Source of the DNA: an uncultured Bacteroides sp.
GTDB taxonomy: Bacteria; Bacteroidota; Bacteroidia; Bacteroidales; Bacteroidaceae
DNA length: 64,000 bases
Reading direction: 5' to 3'
NCBI RefSeq assembly: GCF_900547205.1
Contig: NZ_URFY01000007.1
Location: 74,590-138,589, forward strand
Within the stretch, counting starts at the first letter, position 1, and every line of letters begins with the position of its first letter. Shown here one piece after another: positions 44,812-54,225 of this stretch. A model generated the notes under the pieces. It worked only from the letters and a program-made list of their open reading frames with translations. It had not been told where the DNA came from and did no database searches. The position numbers and the translations under genes are program-made.

Positions 44812-44998
44812 AAAAAAGCCGTACCGACGATGTGATGAAACTCTGATAGAACAAGATTTGAGCGCTCGCCCTCTTTGTAATCCACCGGCTTTAAGCTATC
44901 CCGAAGGAATGTGGCCCGCCATTGAAGAACGAAGCTTTCTCGGTGCATCAGATTAATTTGAAGAGTTTCCCGATCCAGTCGATACGGCTAATATTTTT
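44812..44998 (-). ncRNA. Bacteroidales-1 RNA, 6S-like
   Basis: A transcript of about 187 nt sits between the rplT terminator and the ferredoxin gene. The ends pair: AGCCGTATCGAC (44989-44978) with GTCGGTACGGCT (44828-44817, one G-U pair), the second arm running into TTTTTT. An upstream -33/-7 promoter (45005-45036) fits. Between the arms lie internal paired segments such as GGGCGAGCGC and GCCGG. The position next to L20 and the size match the Rfam Bacteroidales-1 motif I remember, which is thought to be 6S RNA, the polymerase regulator. I cannot run a covariance search, so identity rests on context and shape. Confidence 0.7.
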
Positions 44999-45004
44999 GT
45001 ATCA

Positions 45005-45036
45005 CAAATGTAATAAGAATCTCTGATATTAGCAAG
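45005..45036 (-). promoter_or_regulatory. Promoter of the Bacteroidales-1 RNA
   Basis: Minus strand: CTTG (45036-45033), 20-nt spacer, TACATTTG (45012-45005). Start near 44998. Confidence 0.65.
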
Positions 45037-45101
45037 AAAAAGCAGGAATTTGTTTATCTACTAACATTTTTTTCATTCCGTTCTCTCTGCCTAACAAAAG
45101 A

Positions 45102-45136
45102 AAAGTGTCAGCTACCGACTAAGTAACTGACACTTT
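45102..45136 (-). terminator. Terminator of the thrS-infC-rpmI-rplT operon
   Basis: AAAGTGTCAG pairs with CTGACACTTT across a 15-nt loop, followed by TCTTTTGTT on the minus strand, 23 bp after the rplT stop. Confidence 0.8.
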
Positions 45137-45158
45137 GTAATTCATAAACTGTTGAGAC

Positions 45159-45509
45159 TTAAGCAGCTTTTGCTTTTTCAACTACAGCTTTGAAAGCTTC
45201 CGGGTGATTCATTGCTAAATCAGCCAAAACCTTACGGTTTATTTCGATACCGGCTTTGTGCAAACCGCCCATCAATTTAGAATAAGACATTCCTTCAAGA
45301 CGTGCAGCAGCGTTGATACGTTGTATCCAAAGAGCGCGGAAGTTTCTTTTCTTATTTCTACGGTCACGGAACGCGTAAGTCAAACCCTTCTCCCAAGTGT
45401 TTTTAGCTACGGTCCATACATTTTTTCTTGCACCAAAGTAACCTCTGGTCAATTTCAAAATTTTCTTTCTTCTTGCTTTTGAAGCAACATGATTTACTGA
45501 TCTTGGCAT
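45159..45509 (-). CDS. rplT: 50S ribosomal protein L20
   Basis: A 116-residue, very basic 23S rRNA-binding assembly protein. The N-terminus MPRSVNHVASKARRKKILKL and the motif RGYFGARKNVWTVAKN are typical, as is FRALWIQRINAAAR. It is the last gene of the operon with rpmI, 98 bp away. The length matches the family. Confidence 0.97.
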   Translation of the reverse strand: MPRSVNHVASKARRKKILKLTRGYFGARKNVWTVAKNTWEKGLTYAFRDRRNKKRNFRALWIQRINAAARLEGMSYSKLMGGLHKAGIEINRKVLADLAMNHPEAFKAVVEKAKAA

Positions 45510-45607
45510 AGTTTTACTTTTTTTGAATGTTAGCGCCGCTACTTCACGCAGCGAACTTCAGGCTAATGCATTCGGTTAATACTTTAATAATACTTTTACG
45601 CTTTTGA

Positions 45608-45805
45608 TTACTTCATTGCTAAGAGTTCCTTAACCTGGCTTACATTTGTTGAATCAACAGTTGTAGAGTAGCACAGATTTCTTTTTCTCTTCTTGGATTT
45701 CTTAGTCAAAATGTGACTGTGAAAAGCGTGCTTTCTTTTGATTTTACCTGTTCCGGTAAGGGTAAACCTCTTTTTAGAACCGGAGTTAGTCTTCATCTTT
45801 GGCAT
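45608..45805 (-). CDS. rpmI: 50S ribosomal protein L35
   Basis: A 65-residue basic protein of the large subunit. I start at MPKMKTNSGSKKRF, the standard L35 N-terminus; the longer frame adds residues of no family value. It sits 72 bp after infC and 98 bp before rplT in the classical order. Confidence 0.96.
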   Translation of the reverse strand: MPKMKTNSGSKKRFTLTGTGKIKRKHAFHSHILTKKSKKRKRNLCYSTTVDSTNVSQVKELLAMK

Positions 45806-45877
45806 CTTACTTGTTTTTAAATTATTAAATATATAATGGCAACGCACTATACCTGCGCGTTACGCATCCTTTCTAAC

Positions 45878-46477
45878 TTATTCTTCGCTCGTTTCCGGCT
45901 TCTCTGCTTTCTGAGCAGGAGCAGCAGGTTTCGGAGTTGCCGGCTTTTTCACTTCTTTCTTTTTCGGAGAAAGCTGAATAATCATTCGCTTTCCTTCAAG
46001 CACCGGCATTTGGTCTACTTTTGCATAATCTTCGAGATCATTTGCAAAACGAAGCAACAACACCTCACCCTGTTCTTTGAAAAGGATGGAACGACCTTTA
46101 AAGAATACATAAGCTTTCACCTTATCACCATCCTCCAAAAATCCTTTTGCATGCTTCAACTTAAAGTTGTAATCGTGGTCATCTGTCTGGGGTCCGAAAC
46201 GGATTTCCTTTACATTGACCTTCACCTGCTTCGCTTTCTGTTCCTTCTGACGTTTCTTTAATTGATAAAGAAATTTAGAATAATCAATAATACGACAAAC
46301 AGGGGGTTGAGCATTAGGCGAAATCTCCACTAAATCCAATTCTTTCTCTTCAGCCATTTTAAGGGCCTGAAAGATAGGATATACCTTCGGTTCAATATCG
46401 TCGCTCACTATGCGAACTTCTTTGGCACGAATCTGTTCGTTGATTCTGTATTGCCCTTTTAAAGTGTCATTCTTCAT
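45878..46477 (-). CDS. infC: Translation initiation factor IF-3
   Basis: Keeps the 30S subunit free and checks start codons. The 199-residue protein has the N domain (RINEQIRAKEVRIVSDD, LDLVEISPNAQPPVCRIIDY), the lysine-rich linker and C domain (VNVKEIRFGPQTDDHDYNFK). A Lys/Pro/Ala/Glu tail of about 25 residues (KPATPKPAAPAQKAEKPE) extends past the usual end. It uses an ATG here, not the rare AUU of enterobacteria, so start-codon autoregulation is unlikely. Confidence 0.96.
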   Translation of the reverse strand: MKNDTLKGQYRINEQIRAKEVRIVSDDIEPKVYPIFQALKMAEEKELDLVEISPNAQPPVCRIIDYSKFLYQLKKRQKEQKAKQVKVNVKEIRFGPQTDDHDYNFKLKHAKGFLEDGDKVKAYVFFKGRSILFKEQGEVLLLRFANDLEDYAKVDQMPVLEGKRMIIQLSPKKKEVKKPATPKPAAPAQKAEKPETSEE

Positions 46478-46548
46478 TCAATACGTTTACTTCCTAGTTT
46501 GATCTTTTTATTGTTCTACTAAATATTTATCATGAAACGGCTGCAAAG

Positions 46549-48489
46549 TTACCATTTATTTATCATATTCTGAACTTCTTCGTTCAAAATTTTAGCAAAT
46601 TCTTCAAATTTCATGGTACCTTTATCCCCTTCACCTTGTCTGCGAACAGAAACTTCACCATTTTCAGCTTCTTTTTCACCTACAATCAGCATATAAGGAA
46701 TGCGCTTCATCTCATTATCACGAATCTTACGACCGATTTTCTCATTACGATCGTCTACAATCGCGCGAATTTCATGTATCTTCAGATACATCTTCACCTG
46801 TTCTGCATACTCATTGAATTTCTCACTGATTGGCAGAATAACAACTTGTTCCGGTGTTAACCACAATGGGAATTTACCGGCAGTATGTTCAATCAATACA
46901 GCAACGAAACGTTCCATTGATCCGAACGGAGCACGGTGAATCATCACTGGACGATGTTTCTGATTGTCAGAACCCATATATTCAAGTTCAAAACGTTCCG
47001 GCAAGTTGTAGTCAACCTGAATAGTACCCAACTGCCAACGACGACCGATAGCGTCTTTCACCATAAAATCGAGCTTAGGACCGTAGAAGGCTGCTTCTCC
47101 ATACTCTATCTTAGCAGGCAAACCTTTTTCTTCACAAGCCTCGATAATAGCCTGTTCCGCTTTTTCCCAGTTTTCATCGCTACCAATATACTTTTCACGG
47201 TTCACTTTATCACGCAATGATATCTGTGCCTCGAAATTCTGGAAATCCATAGAACGGAACACGATAGATATGATATCCATTACACGAAGGAATTCATCCT
47301 TCACTTGTTCCGGGCGGCAGAAGATATGTGCATCGTCCTGCGTAAAGCTACGTACACGAGTTAAACCATGCAACTCACCACTTTGTTCATAGCGGCAAAC
47401 CGTACCAAACTCTGCAATACGCAAAGGCAGATCTTTATATGAACGCGGAAAGTTTTTATATATCTCACAGTGGTGTGGACAGTTCATCGGTTTCAAGAAG
47501 TATTCTTCCCCCTCTTCCGGAGTATGGATAGGCTGGAACGCATCTTTACCATATTTTGCATAGTGACCGGAAGTCACGTATAGCAACTTATTACCAATCG
47601 GCGGAGTTATTACTTCCTGATAGTCGTAACGTGTCTGTATACGACGCAGGAATTCTTGCAGGCGCAAGCGCAACGCAGTACCTTTTGGCAACCACATCGG
47701 GAGTCCTTTACCAACTGTCTCGGAGAACATAAACAACTGCATCTCTTTGCCGATTTTGCGGTGGTCGCGTTTCTTTGCTTCCTCCAGCAATACCAGATAT
47801 TCATCCAGCAATTTCTTTTTCGGGAACGTGATACCATAAATACGGGTCAACATCTTACGATCTTCATGGCCACGCCAGTAAGCACCTGCTACAGTCGTTA
47901 GTTTGATGGCCTTGATCGGAGCGGTCGTCATTAAGTGAGGGCCACGGCAAAGATCGGTAAACGCACCCTGAGTATACGTAGTAATATGTCCGTCTTCCAG
48001 TTCGGAAATCAATTCACATTTGTAGGTTTCTCCACGATCGCCAAACATTTTCAAAGCATCAGCTTTAGCAATGCTTTCTCTGACTACAGCTTCTTTTTTA
48101 GCAGACAGCTCCAGCATTTTGGCTTCAATCGCAGGAAGATCGCTTTCTTTAATCACAGCATCTCCCAAATCAACATCATAGTAGAATCCGTTTTCAATAG
48201 CCGGTCCGATACCAAATTGGATACCCGGATAAAGTTCCTGCAAAGCTTCAGCCAGCAAGTGGGCACTTGTATGCCAAAAAGCATGCTTACCTTCTGCATC
48301 ATCCCATTTATAAAGAACAAAATCAGCATCTTCATTAATAGGACGTCCTAAATCATAAGTCTCGCCATTCACGCCGCAAGCCAGCACTTCCTGTGCCAGA
48401 CGTGAACTGATACTTTCTGCAATCTGTAAACCGTTCACTCCTTCGTTATACTCACGAACGGAGCCATCGGGAAATGTTATCTTTATCAT
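46549..48489 (-). CDS. thrS: Threonyl-tRNA synthetase
   Basis: A 646-residue class II synthetase that charges tRNA-Thr. The N-terminal TGS domain (MIKITFPDGSVREYNEGV), the editing domain (HTSAHLLAEALQEL with HxxxH), and the catalytic core (MNCPHHCEIYKN, RVRSFTQDDAHIFC, PVMIHRAPFGSMERF) are complete. It opens the translation operon with infC 71 bp downstream and has its own promoter (48524-48553). Confidence 0.97.
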   Translation of the reverse strand: MIKITFPDGSVREYNEGVNGLQIAESISSRLAQEVLACGVNGETYDLGRPINEDADFVLYKWDDAEGKHAFWHTSAHLLAEALQELYPGIQFGIGPAIENGFYYDVDLGDAVIKESDLPAIEAKMLELSAKKEAVVRESIAKADALKMFGDRGETYKCELISELEDGHITTYTQGAFTDLCRGPHLMTTAPIKAIKLTTVAGAYWRGHEDRKMLTRIYGITFPKKKLLDEYLVLLEEAKKRDHRKIGKEMQLFMFSETVGKGLPMWLPKGTALRLRLQEFLRRIQTRYDYQEVITPPIGNKLLYVTSGHYAKYGKDAFQPIHTPEEGEEYFLKPMNCPHHCEIYKNFPRSYKDLPLRIAEFGTVCRYEQSGELHGLTRVRSFTQDDAHIFCRPEQVKDEFLRVMDIISIVFRSMDFQNFEAQISLRDKVNREKYIGSDENWEKAEQAIIEACEEKGLPAKIEYGEAAFYGPKLDFMVKDAIGRRWQLGTIQVDYNLPERFELEYMGSDNQKHRPVMIHRAPFGSMERFVAVLIEHTAGKFPLWLTPEQVVILPISEKFNEYAEQVKMYLKIHEIRAIVDDRNEKIGRKIRDNEMKRIPYMLIVGEKEAENGEVSVRRQGEGDKGTMKFEEFAKILNEEVQNMINKW

Positions 48490-48523
48490 AATATGATGAT
48501 GTTATATTTTCATAATTAGCACG

Positions 48524-48553
48524 CAAAAGTAACTAAATCTTTTGAGTTTTCAA
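48524..48553 (-). promoter_or_regulatory. Promoter of thrS
   Basis: Minus strand TTG (48553-48551), 19-nt spacer, TACTTTTG (48531-48524); start near 48517, leader about 28 nt. Confidence 0.6.
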
Positions 48554-48571
48554 TTTTTTATCAAAAAAATG

Positions 48572-50617
48572 TTATTCCGACTGGTCAGTAAATCGCTTGA
48601 TTACATTATAAGCGGAAACAATTCCCAATTCACCGGCTTTACTTAAGTCAGAAATTCCTAGTTTATTATTACCTAAGAAGATATGAGTAAGTCCTCGATT
48701 GAAATAAGCATCTGCAAAATCCGGATTCAACTCAATAGCCTTATCAAAATCGGCAATTGCAGCCCGGTAATCCTTTAGCATTGCAGAAACATTGGCACGG
48801 TTATAATACGCATACACAAAGTCCGGTGCCAGATTAATCACCTTATCCAAGTCTTTTCTCACTATTTCATAATCTACTGCGGTTATTCCTTTACGTTTAG
48901 CATCACCCAGAACATCTGACTCGGCTATTTGTTCAGCCTTTTGGTATTCCAACTGCTTGCAGCGGATAAGCGCGCGCATAAAATATGCCGGGAAGAAATC
49001 TCCATCGAGCAAGATTGCCTGTGTCAAATCGGCAACTGCACTTGAGAAGTCTTGTACTAGGTAGAAGTCTAATGCACGGGCAAAACGTTTCGGTGCACTC
49101 TTATCATCGGCAACAATGGCCGATGTATGTGCATCAATCAAAGCAAAATGGAATTTTACCTGATCTTCTGTTAGCGGAGCTTCCATGTTTGTAATACGGA
49201 GACGCTTCGGAAGCACACCTGTAACATTTAAGTCTTCTATCGTTTTATGGAAATTCACCGAACGCTTCACATCGCTCATTTTTTCATAATAAGTCAAGGC
49301 AAACATCGGCTCTAATGTTATATTCACGTTCTTATCTTGCACACGGCCACGATAATCACTTGTATACCGTTGCTCAGCCTCAGAATCATCCGCAATTACA
49401 ATTTTCCGATAATTATTCATATTCTTATCAGATTTCTTACGGGTTTTCCCTTCTTCGTTGTCTTTCCCTTCCTCATCCTTATCTTTAGTATTCTGAGCCA
49501 CATCATTATTATTGGTCACCCCATTCCGTTGATCTATCTGGGCTTTCAGAACCTTAAACTCATCCTGTTCAGCCCCTTTACGGTCACCAATCTTTTTACG
49601 TGCTTCCGAACGATGATAATATCCCGCTAAGAAGTTCGGATATTGTTCGATAACTGTTGAATAATCTTGTATTGCCCCGCGATAATCGCCGGTTTGGGCA
49701 CGAAGCACACCCCGGTTAAAGGTGGCCATCATATTGTCCGGTTCCATCTTGATTACAAAGTCGAAGTCCTCGATGGCCCGGTTATCATCGCCTACCTGCG
49801 CACGCAACAGTCCACGGTTATAATGCCCGATAAAATTATTAGGATCAATATCCAATGCCAAATCATAATCACTCATTGCTCCTCGCAGATTATTCTGATG
49901 GAATCTGGCCAAGGCGCGGTTGATATAATTACCTGCATTTCTCGCACTCAGATGAATTGCCCGGTCAAAATCAGATTCAGCCTCTGCATACTTCGACTGC
50001 TGCAATTTGACAATAGCCCTTGCAGACCACGCATCCGGATCATATTTATCAAGTTCGAGAGCTTTATTAAAATCATTCAACGCTGCTATGGTGTCCTTTT
50101 GATGCAACGACACCTCTCCTCTCATCAGGTAAGCACGGGTGTAGCGCGGAGAAACCTTCAGCAAACTTTCCAAATCATCCTTCGCAGAATCATAATCCTT
50201 CTTCTGGATATGCGATAATGTCAGATTATGCCATAGCGTGATATTCTCAGGATCATAATGCAAAGCCTTTTTATAATCCTCAATGGCTCCGTCAAATTTA
50301 CCCAAACGGATTCTTGCCAATCCCCGAACCTGATATGCTCCTACCACAAACGGATTACGTTGGATAGCTGCATCACAATCAGTTTCCGCTCCTTGAAAAT
50401 CTTCCAGATTAAGCTTAGCCAATGCCCGGAAGAAATAAGGCTCATACAGATAAGGTTTAGCATTAATCACCTGGTTAAAATACTGAATAGAAAGTACATA
50501 GTCCTCAAAATAAAGAGCGTTTCGGGCAATAGTCATCACCCGCTCCGTATTTATCTGAGCACATACCAGCGTAGGGAACAGTAATAAAGCTGTTAATATT
50601 CTTTTTATCATCGACAT
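48572..50617 (-). CDS. Secreted tetratricopeptide-repeat protein
   Basis: A 681-residue exported protein (signal MSMIKRILTALLLFPTLVCAQ). About eleven TPR units of 34 residues follow, such as KPYLYEPYFFRALAKLNLED, NFIGHYNRGLLRAQVGDDNR and NPDFADAYFNRGLTHIFLG, interrupted by a charged linker (DKDEEGKDNEEGKTRKKSDK) near the middle. It probably scaffolds envelope protein complexes; no partner is visible. It follows def on the same strand and precedes the thrS promoter. Confidence 0.9.
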   Translation of the reverse strand: MSMIKRILTALLLFPTLVCAQINTERVMTIARNALYFEDYVLSIQYFNQVINAKPYLYEPYFFRALAKLNLEDFQGAETDCDAAIQRNPFVVGAYQVRGLARIRLGKFDGAIEDYKKALHYDPENITLWHNLTLSHIQKKDYDSAKDDLESLLKVSPRYTRAYLMRGEVSLHQKDTIAALNDFNKALELDKYDPDAWSARAIVKLQQSKYAEAESDFDRAIHLSARNAGNYINRALARFHQNNLRGAMSDYDLALDIDPNNFIGHYNRGLLRAQVGDDNRAIEDFDFVIKMEPDNMMATFNRGVLRAQTGDYRGAIQDYSTVIEQYPNFLAGYYHRSEARKKIGDRKGAEQDEFKVLKAQIDQRNGVTNNNDVAQNTKDKDEEGKDNEEGKTRKKSDKNMNNYRKIVIADDSEAEQRYTSDYRGRVQDKNVNITLEPMFALTYYEKMSDVKRSVNFHKTIEDLNVTGVLPKRLRITNMEAPLTEDQVKFHFALIDAHTSAIVADDKSAPKRFARALDFYLVQDFSSAVADLTQAILLDGDFFPAYFMRALIRCKQLEYQKAEQIAESDVLGDAKRKGITAVDYEIVRKDLDKVINLAPDFVYAYYNRANVSAMLKDYRAAIADFDKAIELNPDFADAYFNRGLTHIFLGNNKLGISDLSKAGELGIVSAYNVIKRFTDQSE

Positions 50618-50687
50618 TTTATGCTTGTAAACGAAGCAAAAATAATGCTTTTCGCTTACTTAACAGGGATATAAACGTTTTTTATCT

Positions 50688-51242
50688 TTATTTCACCTGT
50701 TTCATCTTATACGAACTACGCGCTTTTCCTTTCAGCATCGTGTTCAACTTTCCTTTTATCATCTGTTTCCGAAGCGGAGAAATATGATCGATGAACATCT
50801 TACCGTCCAGATGATCAAACTCATGCTGCATCACTCTAGCCAAATAGCCTTCCACTACTTCTTCGTGTTCTACAAAATCCTCGTCCATATATTTCACGCG
50901 GATCTTATCTCCTCTTTTCACAGTCTCATGAACGCCAGGAAGACTGAGGCAGCCTTCTTCCATATTCACTTCTTCACCGCCTACTTCCAAGATATGGGGG
51001 TTAATATAAGCCTTATTAAAATCTTTAAATTCAGGATAGTCCTCCGAAAGCGGATCCAAAGTAATCGTAACAACACGAATGGGTAAACCAATCTGCGGAG
51101 CAGCCAAGCCTACACCGTCAGCATTCACCATTGTTTCAAACATATTAGCAATTAGCTCTTTTAAATTCGGATAATCCGGAGTTATGTCCTCTGCCACCTT
51201 TCTCAACACAGGCTGGCCATATACATAAATAGGTAAAATCAT
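50688..51242 (-). CDS. def: Peptide deformylase
   Basis: Removes the formyl group from nascent proteins. The 184-residue metalloenzyme shows all three motifs: GVGLAAPQIG, EGCLSLPG (metal Cys) and QHEFDHLDG (metal His pair and catalytic Glu). The start at MILPIYVYGQPVLRK matches the family. It lies 39 bp after ruvX. Confidence 0.97.
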   Translation of the reverse strand: MILPIYVYGQPVLRKVAEDITPDYPNLKELIANMFETMVNADGVGLAAPQIGLPIRVVTITLDPLSEDYPEFKDFNKAYINPHILEVGGEEVNMEEGCLSLPGVHETVKRGDKIRVKYMDEDFVEHEEVVEGYLARVMQHEFDHLDGKMFIDHISPLRKQMIKGKLNTMLKGKARSSYKMKQVK

Positions 51243-51281
51243 ACTTTTATACTCTACTAAAAAATTAAATTATAATCTGTC

Positions 51282-51704
51282 TTATATATTAAAACGTTTA
51301 CTCTCTAAATAAGTTTGCAAAATAATAGTAGCACTGATTTCATCCACTAGAGCTTTGTTCTGCCGATCTTTCTTTTTCAAGCCTGCCTCCAGCATCGTGC
51401 GATGTGCAAGTACAGATGTGAAACGTTCGTCTACATACTCCACAGGAATTTCCGGAAAACGCTTTTTAAGTGAACGAACAAAAGGCTCTATATTCTTCAT
51501 ATTTTCAGAAACCTCATTATTCATTTGCTTAGGCAGTCCGATAATAATCCGTTCTACCGGTTCTTTAGCTACATATTCACCGATAAAGTTCAGAAGTTCA
51601 TGTGTGGGTACTGTTGTCAGTCCATTTGCAATCAACTGCATTGTATCGCTGACAGCAATTCCTGTGCGCTTCTTTCCATAATCTATTGCTACTATTCTGC
51701 TCAT
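51282..51704 (-). CDS. ruvX: Holliday-junction resolvase-like / pre-16S rRNA nuclease
   Basis: A 140-residue RNase H-fold protein of the YqgF family. I start at MSRIVAIDYGKKRTGIAVSD, the standard N-terminus; the in-frame upstream Met falls in a TACTTTTG box. Later motifs are IIGLPKQMNNEVSE and VDERFTSVLAHRTM with the second catalytic Asp/Glu. It precedes def and lies 24 bp beyond the ompA-side terminator. Confidence 0.93.
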   Translation of the reverse strand: MSRIVAIDYGKKRTGIAVSDTMQLIANGLTTVPTHELLNFIGEYVAKEPVERIIIGLPKQMNNEVSENMKNIEPFVRSLKKRFPEIPVEYVDERFTSVLAHRTMLEAGLKKKDRQNKALVDEISATIILQTYLESKRFNI

Positions 51705-51726
51705 AGGGTACAAAAGTACAAAAAAA

Positions 51727-51751
51727 GACGTTTCCCGTGAAAGGAAACGTC
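51727..51751 (-). terminator. Terminator after the OmpA-like gene
   Basis: GACGTTTCC and GGAAACGTC form a 9-bp stem with T-runs on both sides, so it may stop transcription in both directions. Confidence 0.8.
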
Positions 51752-51779
51752 TCTTTTATTCTATTATTACGAATGTATA

Positions 51780-52922
51780 TTATTCTTCAACAATAGCTAC
51801 ACGGCTTAGTTTAGCATCATCGTAGAACATATTGCCTACACCACCCTTGTATTCAACCTTCAATTGAGAAGCAGGAACTCCAAATTCGTTAACCATCAAG
51901 TCGCGAACAGCTTCAGCTCTCTTCTTACTCAACTTCAAGTTATATTCAGCAGAGCCAGTACCCTTATCAGCATAACCTGTTACAGTAAATGTTTTGTTAG
52001 GATTAGCTTTGATACCTTTAGCCATAGCTTCGATATTCATGTACTCTCTCTTAGTTATGTTGCTCTTACCGATATTGAATACAACAACAAGACGTGGAAC
52101 GAATCCGCCTTCTTTCTTAACGATTACTTCCGGCTTCTTGTTACGTGCTTCAACTAAGTCACGTTTCAAAGATTCGTTTTCACCCTTCAGAGAATTCATT
52201 CTGTTTCTCATGTCATCCAACTGGCTTTCCGGTACCATAGGTACAGTAGGAACAGCGTTCCAACCACGTTTTTTGAACTTGTAAGTAACACCTACAGTTA
52301 CACCTGCCATACCTTCTTTACTTTTACCGCCAAATGCATCCTTCATCAAAAGGGTACGCAATTCAACGTTAAGATCCAAAGCAGAAGACAAACGGAAACG
52401 GTTAATCAAACCAGCGTTAAGTCCCAAGTTTTCAGTGCGAGGTTTTGTCCAAGACAGTGCTACACCAGCTCCTACATAAGGAATGAAAGAGTAAATACGT
52501 TCTTCGTTATATCCGCAGAACATATTAGAAAGGTTGAACAGAACATCTCCATGGAAATTAGCCATATTCCACTTTTGCTTGTAATATCCATTAGAAAACT
52601 TCTCATTCTCTGCGTACAAAGTATTAGCAGAAGGAGCAGCTCCCTTAGCTTGTAGTCCATTGTAAGCAACACGCAATCCGATTCCCGGAGTGAACCACTT
52701 ACCTACGGCAATATCAAGTGCCGGAGCAATACGTTTTCCAAAATCAGCTTTGCTATCGTTGTCGCCAAAATACATTTGCGCACCAACGCCACCGCTGATA
52801 AACCAGTTAGAACCGAAGCGGTTTGTTTCTACAGTATAGCTCTTTGCCGCTTTTTCTTTTTCCTGAGCAGACAGACCCACTGAGACTGCTGCCAATAAAA
52901 TAAACAATAAACCCTTTTTCAT
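51780..52922 (-). CDS. OmpA-family outer-membrane protein
   Basis: A 380-residue beta-barrel protein (signal MKKGLLFILLAAVSVGLSAQ). A membrane barrel occupies about residues 30-230, followed by a coiled segment (NRMNSLKGENESLKRDLVEARN) and the peptidoglycan-binding OmpA domain (GYADKGTGSAEYNLKLSKKRA). It tethers the outer membrane to the cell wall and is likely abundant. Its strong promoter (53036-53067) supports high expression. It ends at the terminator 51727-51751. Confidence 0.94.
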   Translation of the reverse strand: MKKGLLFILLAAVSVGLSAQEKEKAAKSYTVETNRFGSNWFISGGVGAQMYFGDNDSKADFGKRIAPALDIAVGKWFTPGIGLRVAYNGLQAKGAAPSANTLYAENEKFSNGYYKQKWNMANFHGDVLFNLSNMFCGYNEERIYSFIPYVGAGVALSWTKPRTENLGLNAGLINRFRLSSALDLNVELRTLLMKDAFGGKSKEGMAGVTVGVTYKFKKRGWNAVPTVPMVPESQLDDMRNRMNSLKGENESLKRDLVEARNKKPEVIVKKEGGFVPRLVVVFNIGKSNITKREYMNIEAMAKGIKANPNKTFTVTGYADKGTGSAEYNLKLSKKRAEAVRDLMVNEFGVPASQLKVEYKGGVGNMFYDDAKLSRVAIVEE

Positions 52923-53035
52923 CTCAATTTATTTTAGTAAATAATATATTTCTATGCCGTATAATACATTATGTATAATGACACTCTCGTTAATCAAAGA
53001 GGTACTAAACGACCTCCCTTGCTTTAAAATTAGTG

Positions 53036-53067
53036 CAAATATAGATATTTAATATAACACAAACAAA
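53036..53067 (-). promoter_or_regulatory. Promoter of the OmpA-like gene
   Basis: Minus strand TTTG (53067-53064), exact 20-nt spacer, TATATTTG (53043-53036). Start near 53029, giving a leader of about 107 nt. Confidence 0.75.
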
Positions 53068-53171
53068 AAAACACGTAAAAATTCATTCCACGATGTCATT
53101 TTATCGAATGATAAAACAGCCATATAAGTCCAGAAGGCGTCTGAGGGCATTTTAACTGAAGATTCAAAACA

Positions 53172-53212
53172 AAAAAAATAGCTAATGAAGAAACTATTTC
53201 ATTAGCTATTTT
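53172..53212 (-). terminator. Terminator after the PCMD gene
   Basis: AATAGCTAATGAA pairs with TTCATTAGCTATT around a short loop, with A- and T-runs on both sides. It closes the sulfation operon on the minus strand. Confidence 0.82.
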
Positions 53213-53230
53213 AATTCCTTGACGAAATAA

Positions 53231-54199
53231 CTAATATACTAGCTTCACATTATCAATCCATAAAGTATTTCCCGGAGAACCAATATATGCTCCGCCATGA
53301 CTAGAAGTGAACTGAAGACACATATGTGTAGGCACATCCTTTTCATCACCCCAAGCCACTTCGTGGATGGGTACACTCTCACCTTTACTGTTCAGCGTAT
53401 AATTTTCAGTTGCTTGCAGACGCATCATGTGCGATTTGTATTCGGGACGGCCCGTAATGTCACCATACATAATCTCATACGTAGCATTATTCTTCCAGTC
53501 CGTAGTATGATAGTAATAAGTCACCATCGTACCAATCCGCTTCGCATACACATTCCCGTTCGCATCTTCCCAACGCTTTTGCAATAACAGGATAGCTGCC
53601 GGATAATCTTTTCCCGATACATCCGTTATTCTACTAAAGCCGGTAGCCCGAATACGATTCTCTCTGTCGGACATCTTCACTTTATAATCAAATTGAAGAG
53701 CAATCGGTTTCTTTGTGAACGGAATACCGGTCTGAAGCATCTTCTGCGGATTCTTTGTTCCTTTAATAGGTTCATGCACCGACCCTGCAAAGACAGAACC
53801 GGCAGCCAGCACCGTTATATTGACGAGCCCCAGCACCTTCACACTTTCCATGCGTGTATCCAAACGTGCACAGTATCCGTTTCCCCGTTTTTCAGGAAAA
53901 ACCGAAGTGTTTGTTTTGGTAATACCTGCCACTTTAGCCATTACATTCGAAGTAGCCCAAGGAGAACCACCCATATTCTTATAAACCTGATCTCCCTTGA
54001 TGGTAGTGGTCGGACCTATCGCAAATACATTCTTTGTATTACCACCTATAATGCCCGACTCCTTTATCTGACGATCCACCCATTGATCCATATCTCCGAA
54101 TGGTAACATTTCTACCTTATGCTGCGCCATCAAAGACAAGGAAGAAAAAAATGCAACGAAACCTGCCATCAACAGGCGATGAACGATTTTCTGTATCAT
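53231..54199 (-). CDS. Secreted PCMD-domain protein of the sulfotransferase operon
   Basis: A 322-residue exported protein (signal MIQKIVHRLLMAGFVAFFSS...MAQ). The body is beta-rich and ends with GAYIGSPGNTLWIDNVKLVY, the tail of the putative carbohydrate metabolism domain (PCMD) family. An earlier part, GTKNPQKMLQTGIPFTKKPI, is shared by that family. It begins 26 bp after the sulfotransferase gene on the same strand and precedes the operon's terminator. It may bind the sulfated product or its carrier at the cell surface. That role is a guess. Confidence 0.85.
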   Translation of the reverse strand: MIQKIVHRLLMAGFVAFFSSLSLMAQHKVEMLPFGDMDQWVDRQIKESGIIGGNTKNVFAIGPTTTIKGDQVYKNMGGSPWATSNVMAKVAGITKTNTSVFPEKRGNGYCARLDTRMESVKVLGLVNITVLAAGSVFAGSVHEPIKGTKNPQKMLQTGIPFTKKPIALQFDYKVKMSDRENRIRATGFSRITDVSGKDYPAAILLLQKRWEDANGNVYAKRIGTMVTYYYHTTDWKNNATYEIMYGDITGRPEYKSHMMRLQATENYTLNSKGESVPIHEVAWGDEKDVPTHMCLQFTSSHGGAYIGSPGNTLWIDNVKLVY

Positions 54200-54225
54200 T
54201 AATACCTTTCCTTTCTTATATTCTT

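Noticed and set aside
51702..51718. Leaderless ruvX transcript from TACTTTTG at 51711-51718
   Set aside because: No -33 element was found and the box sits next to the ompA terminator; too weak to call.
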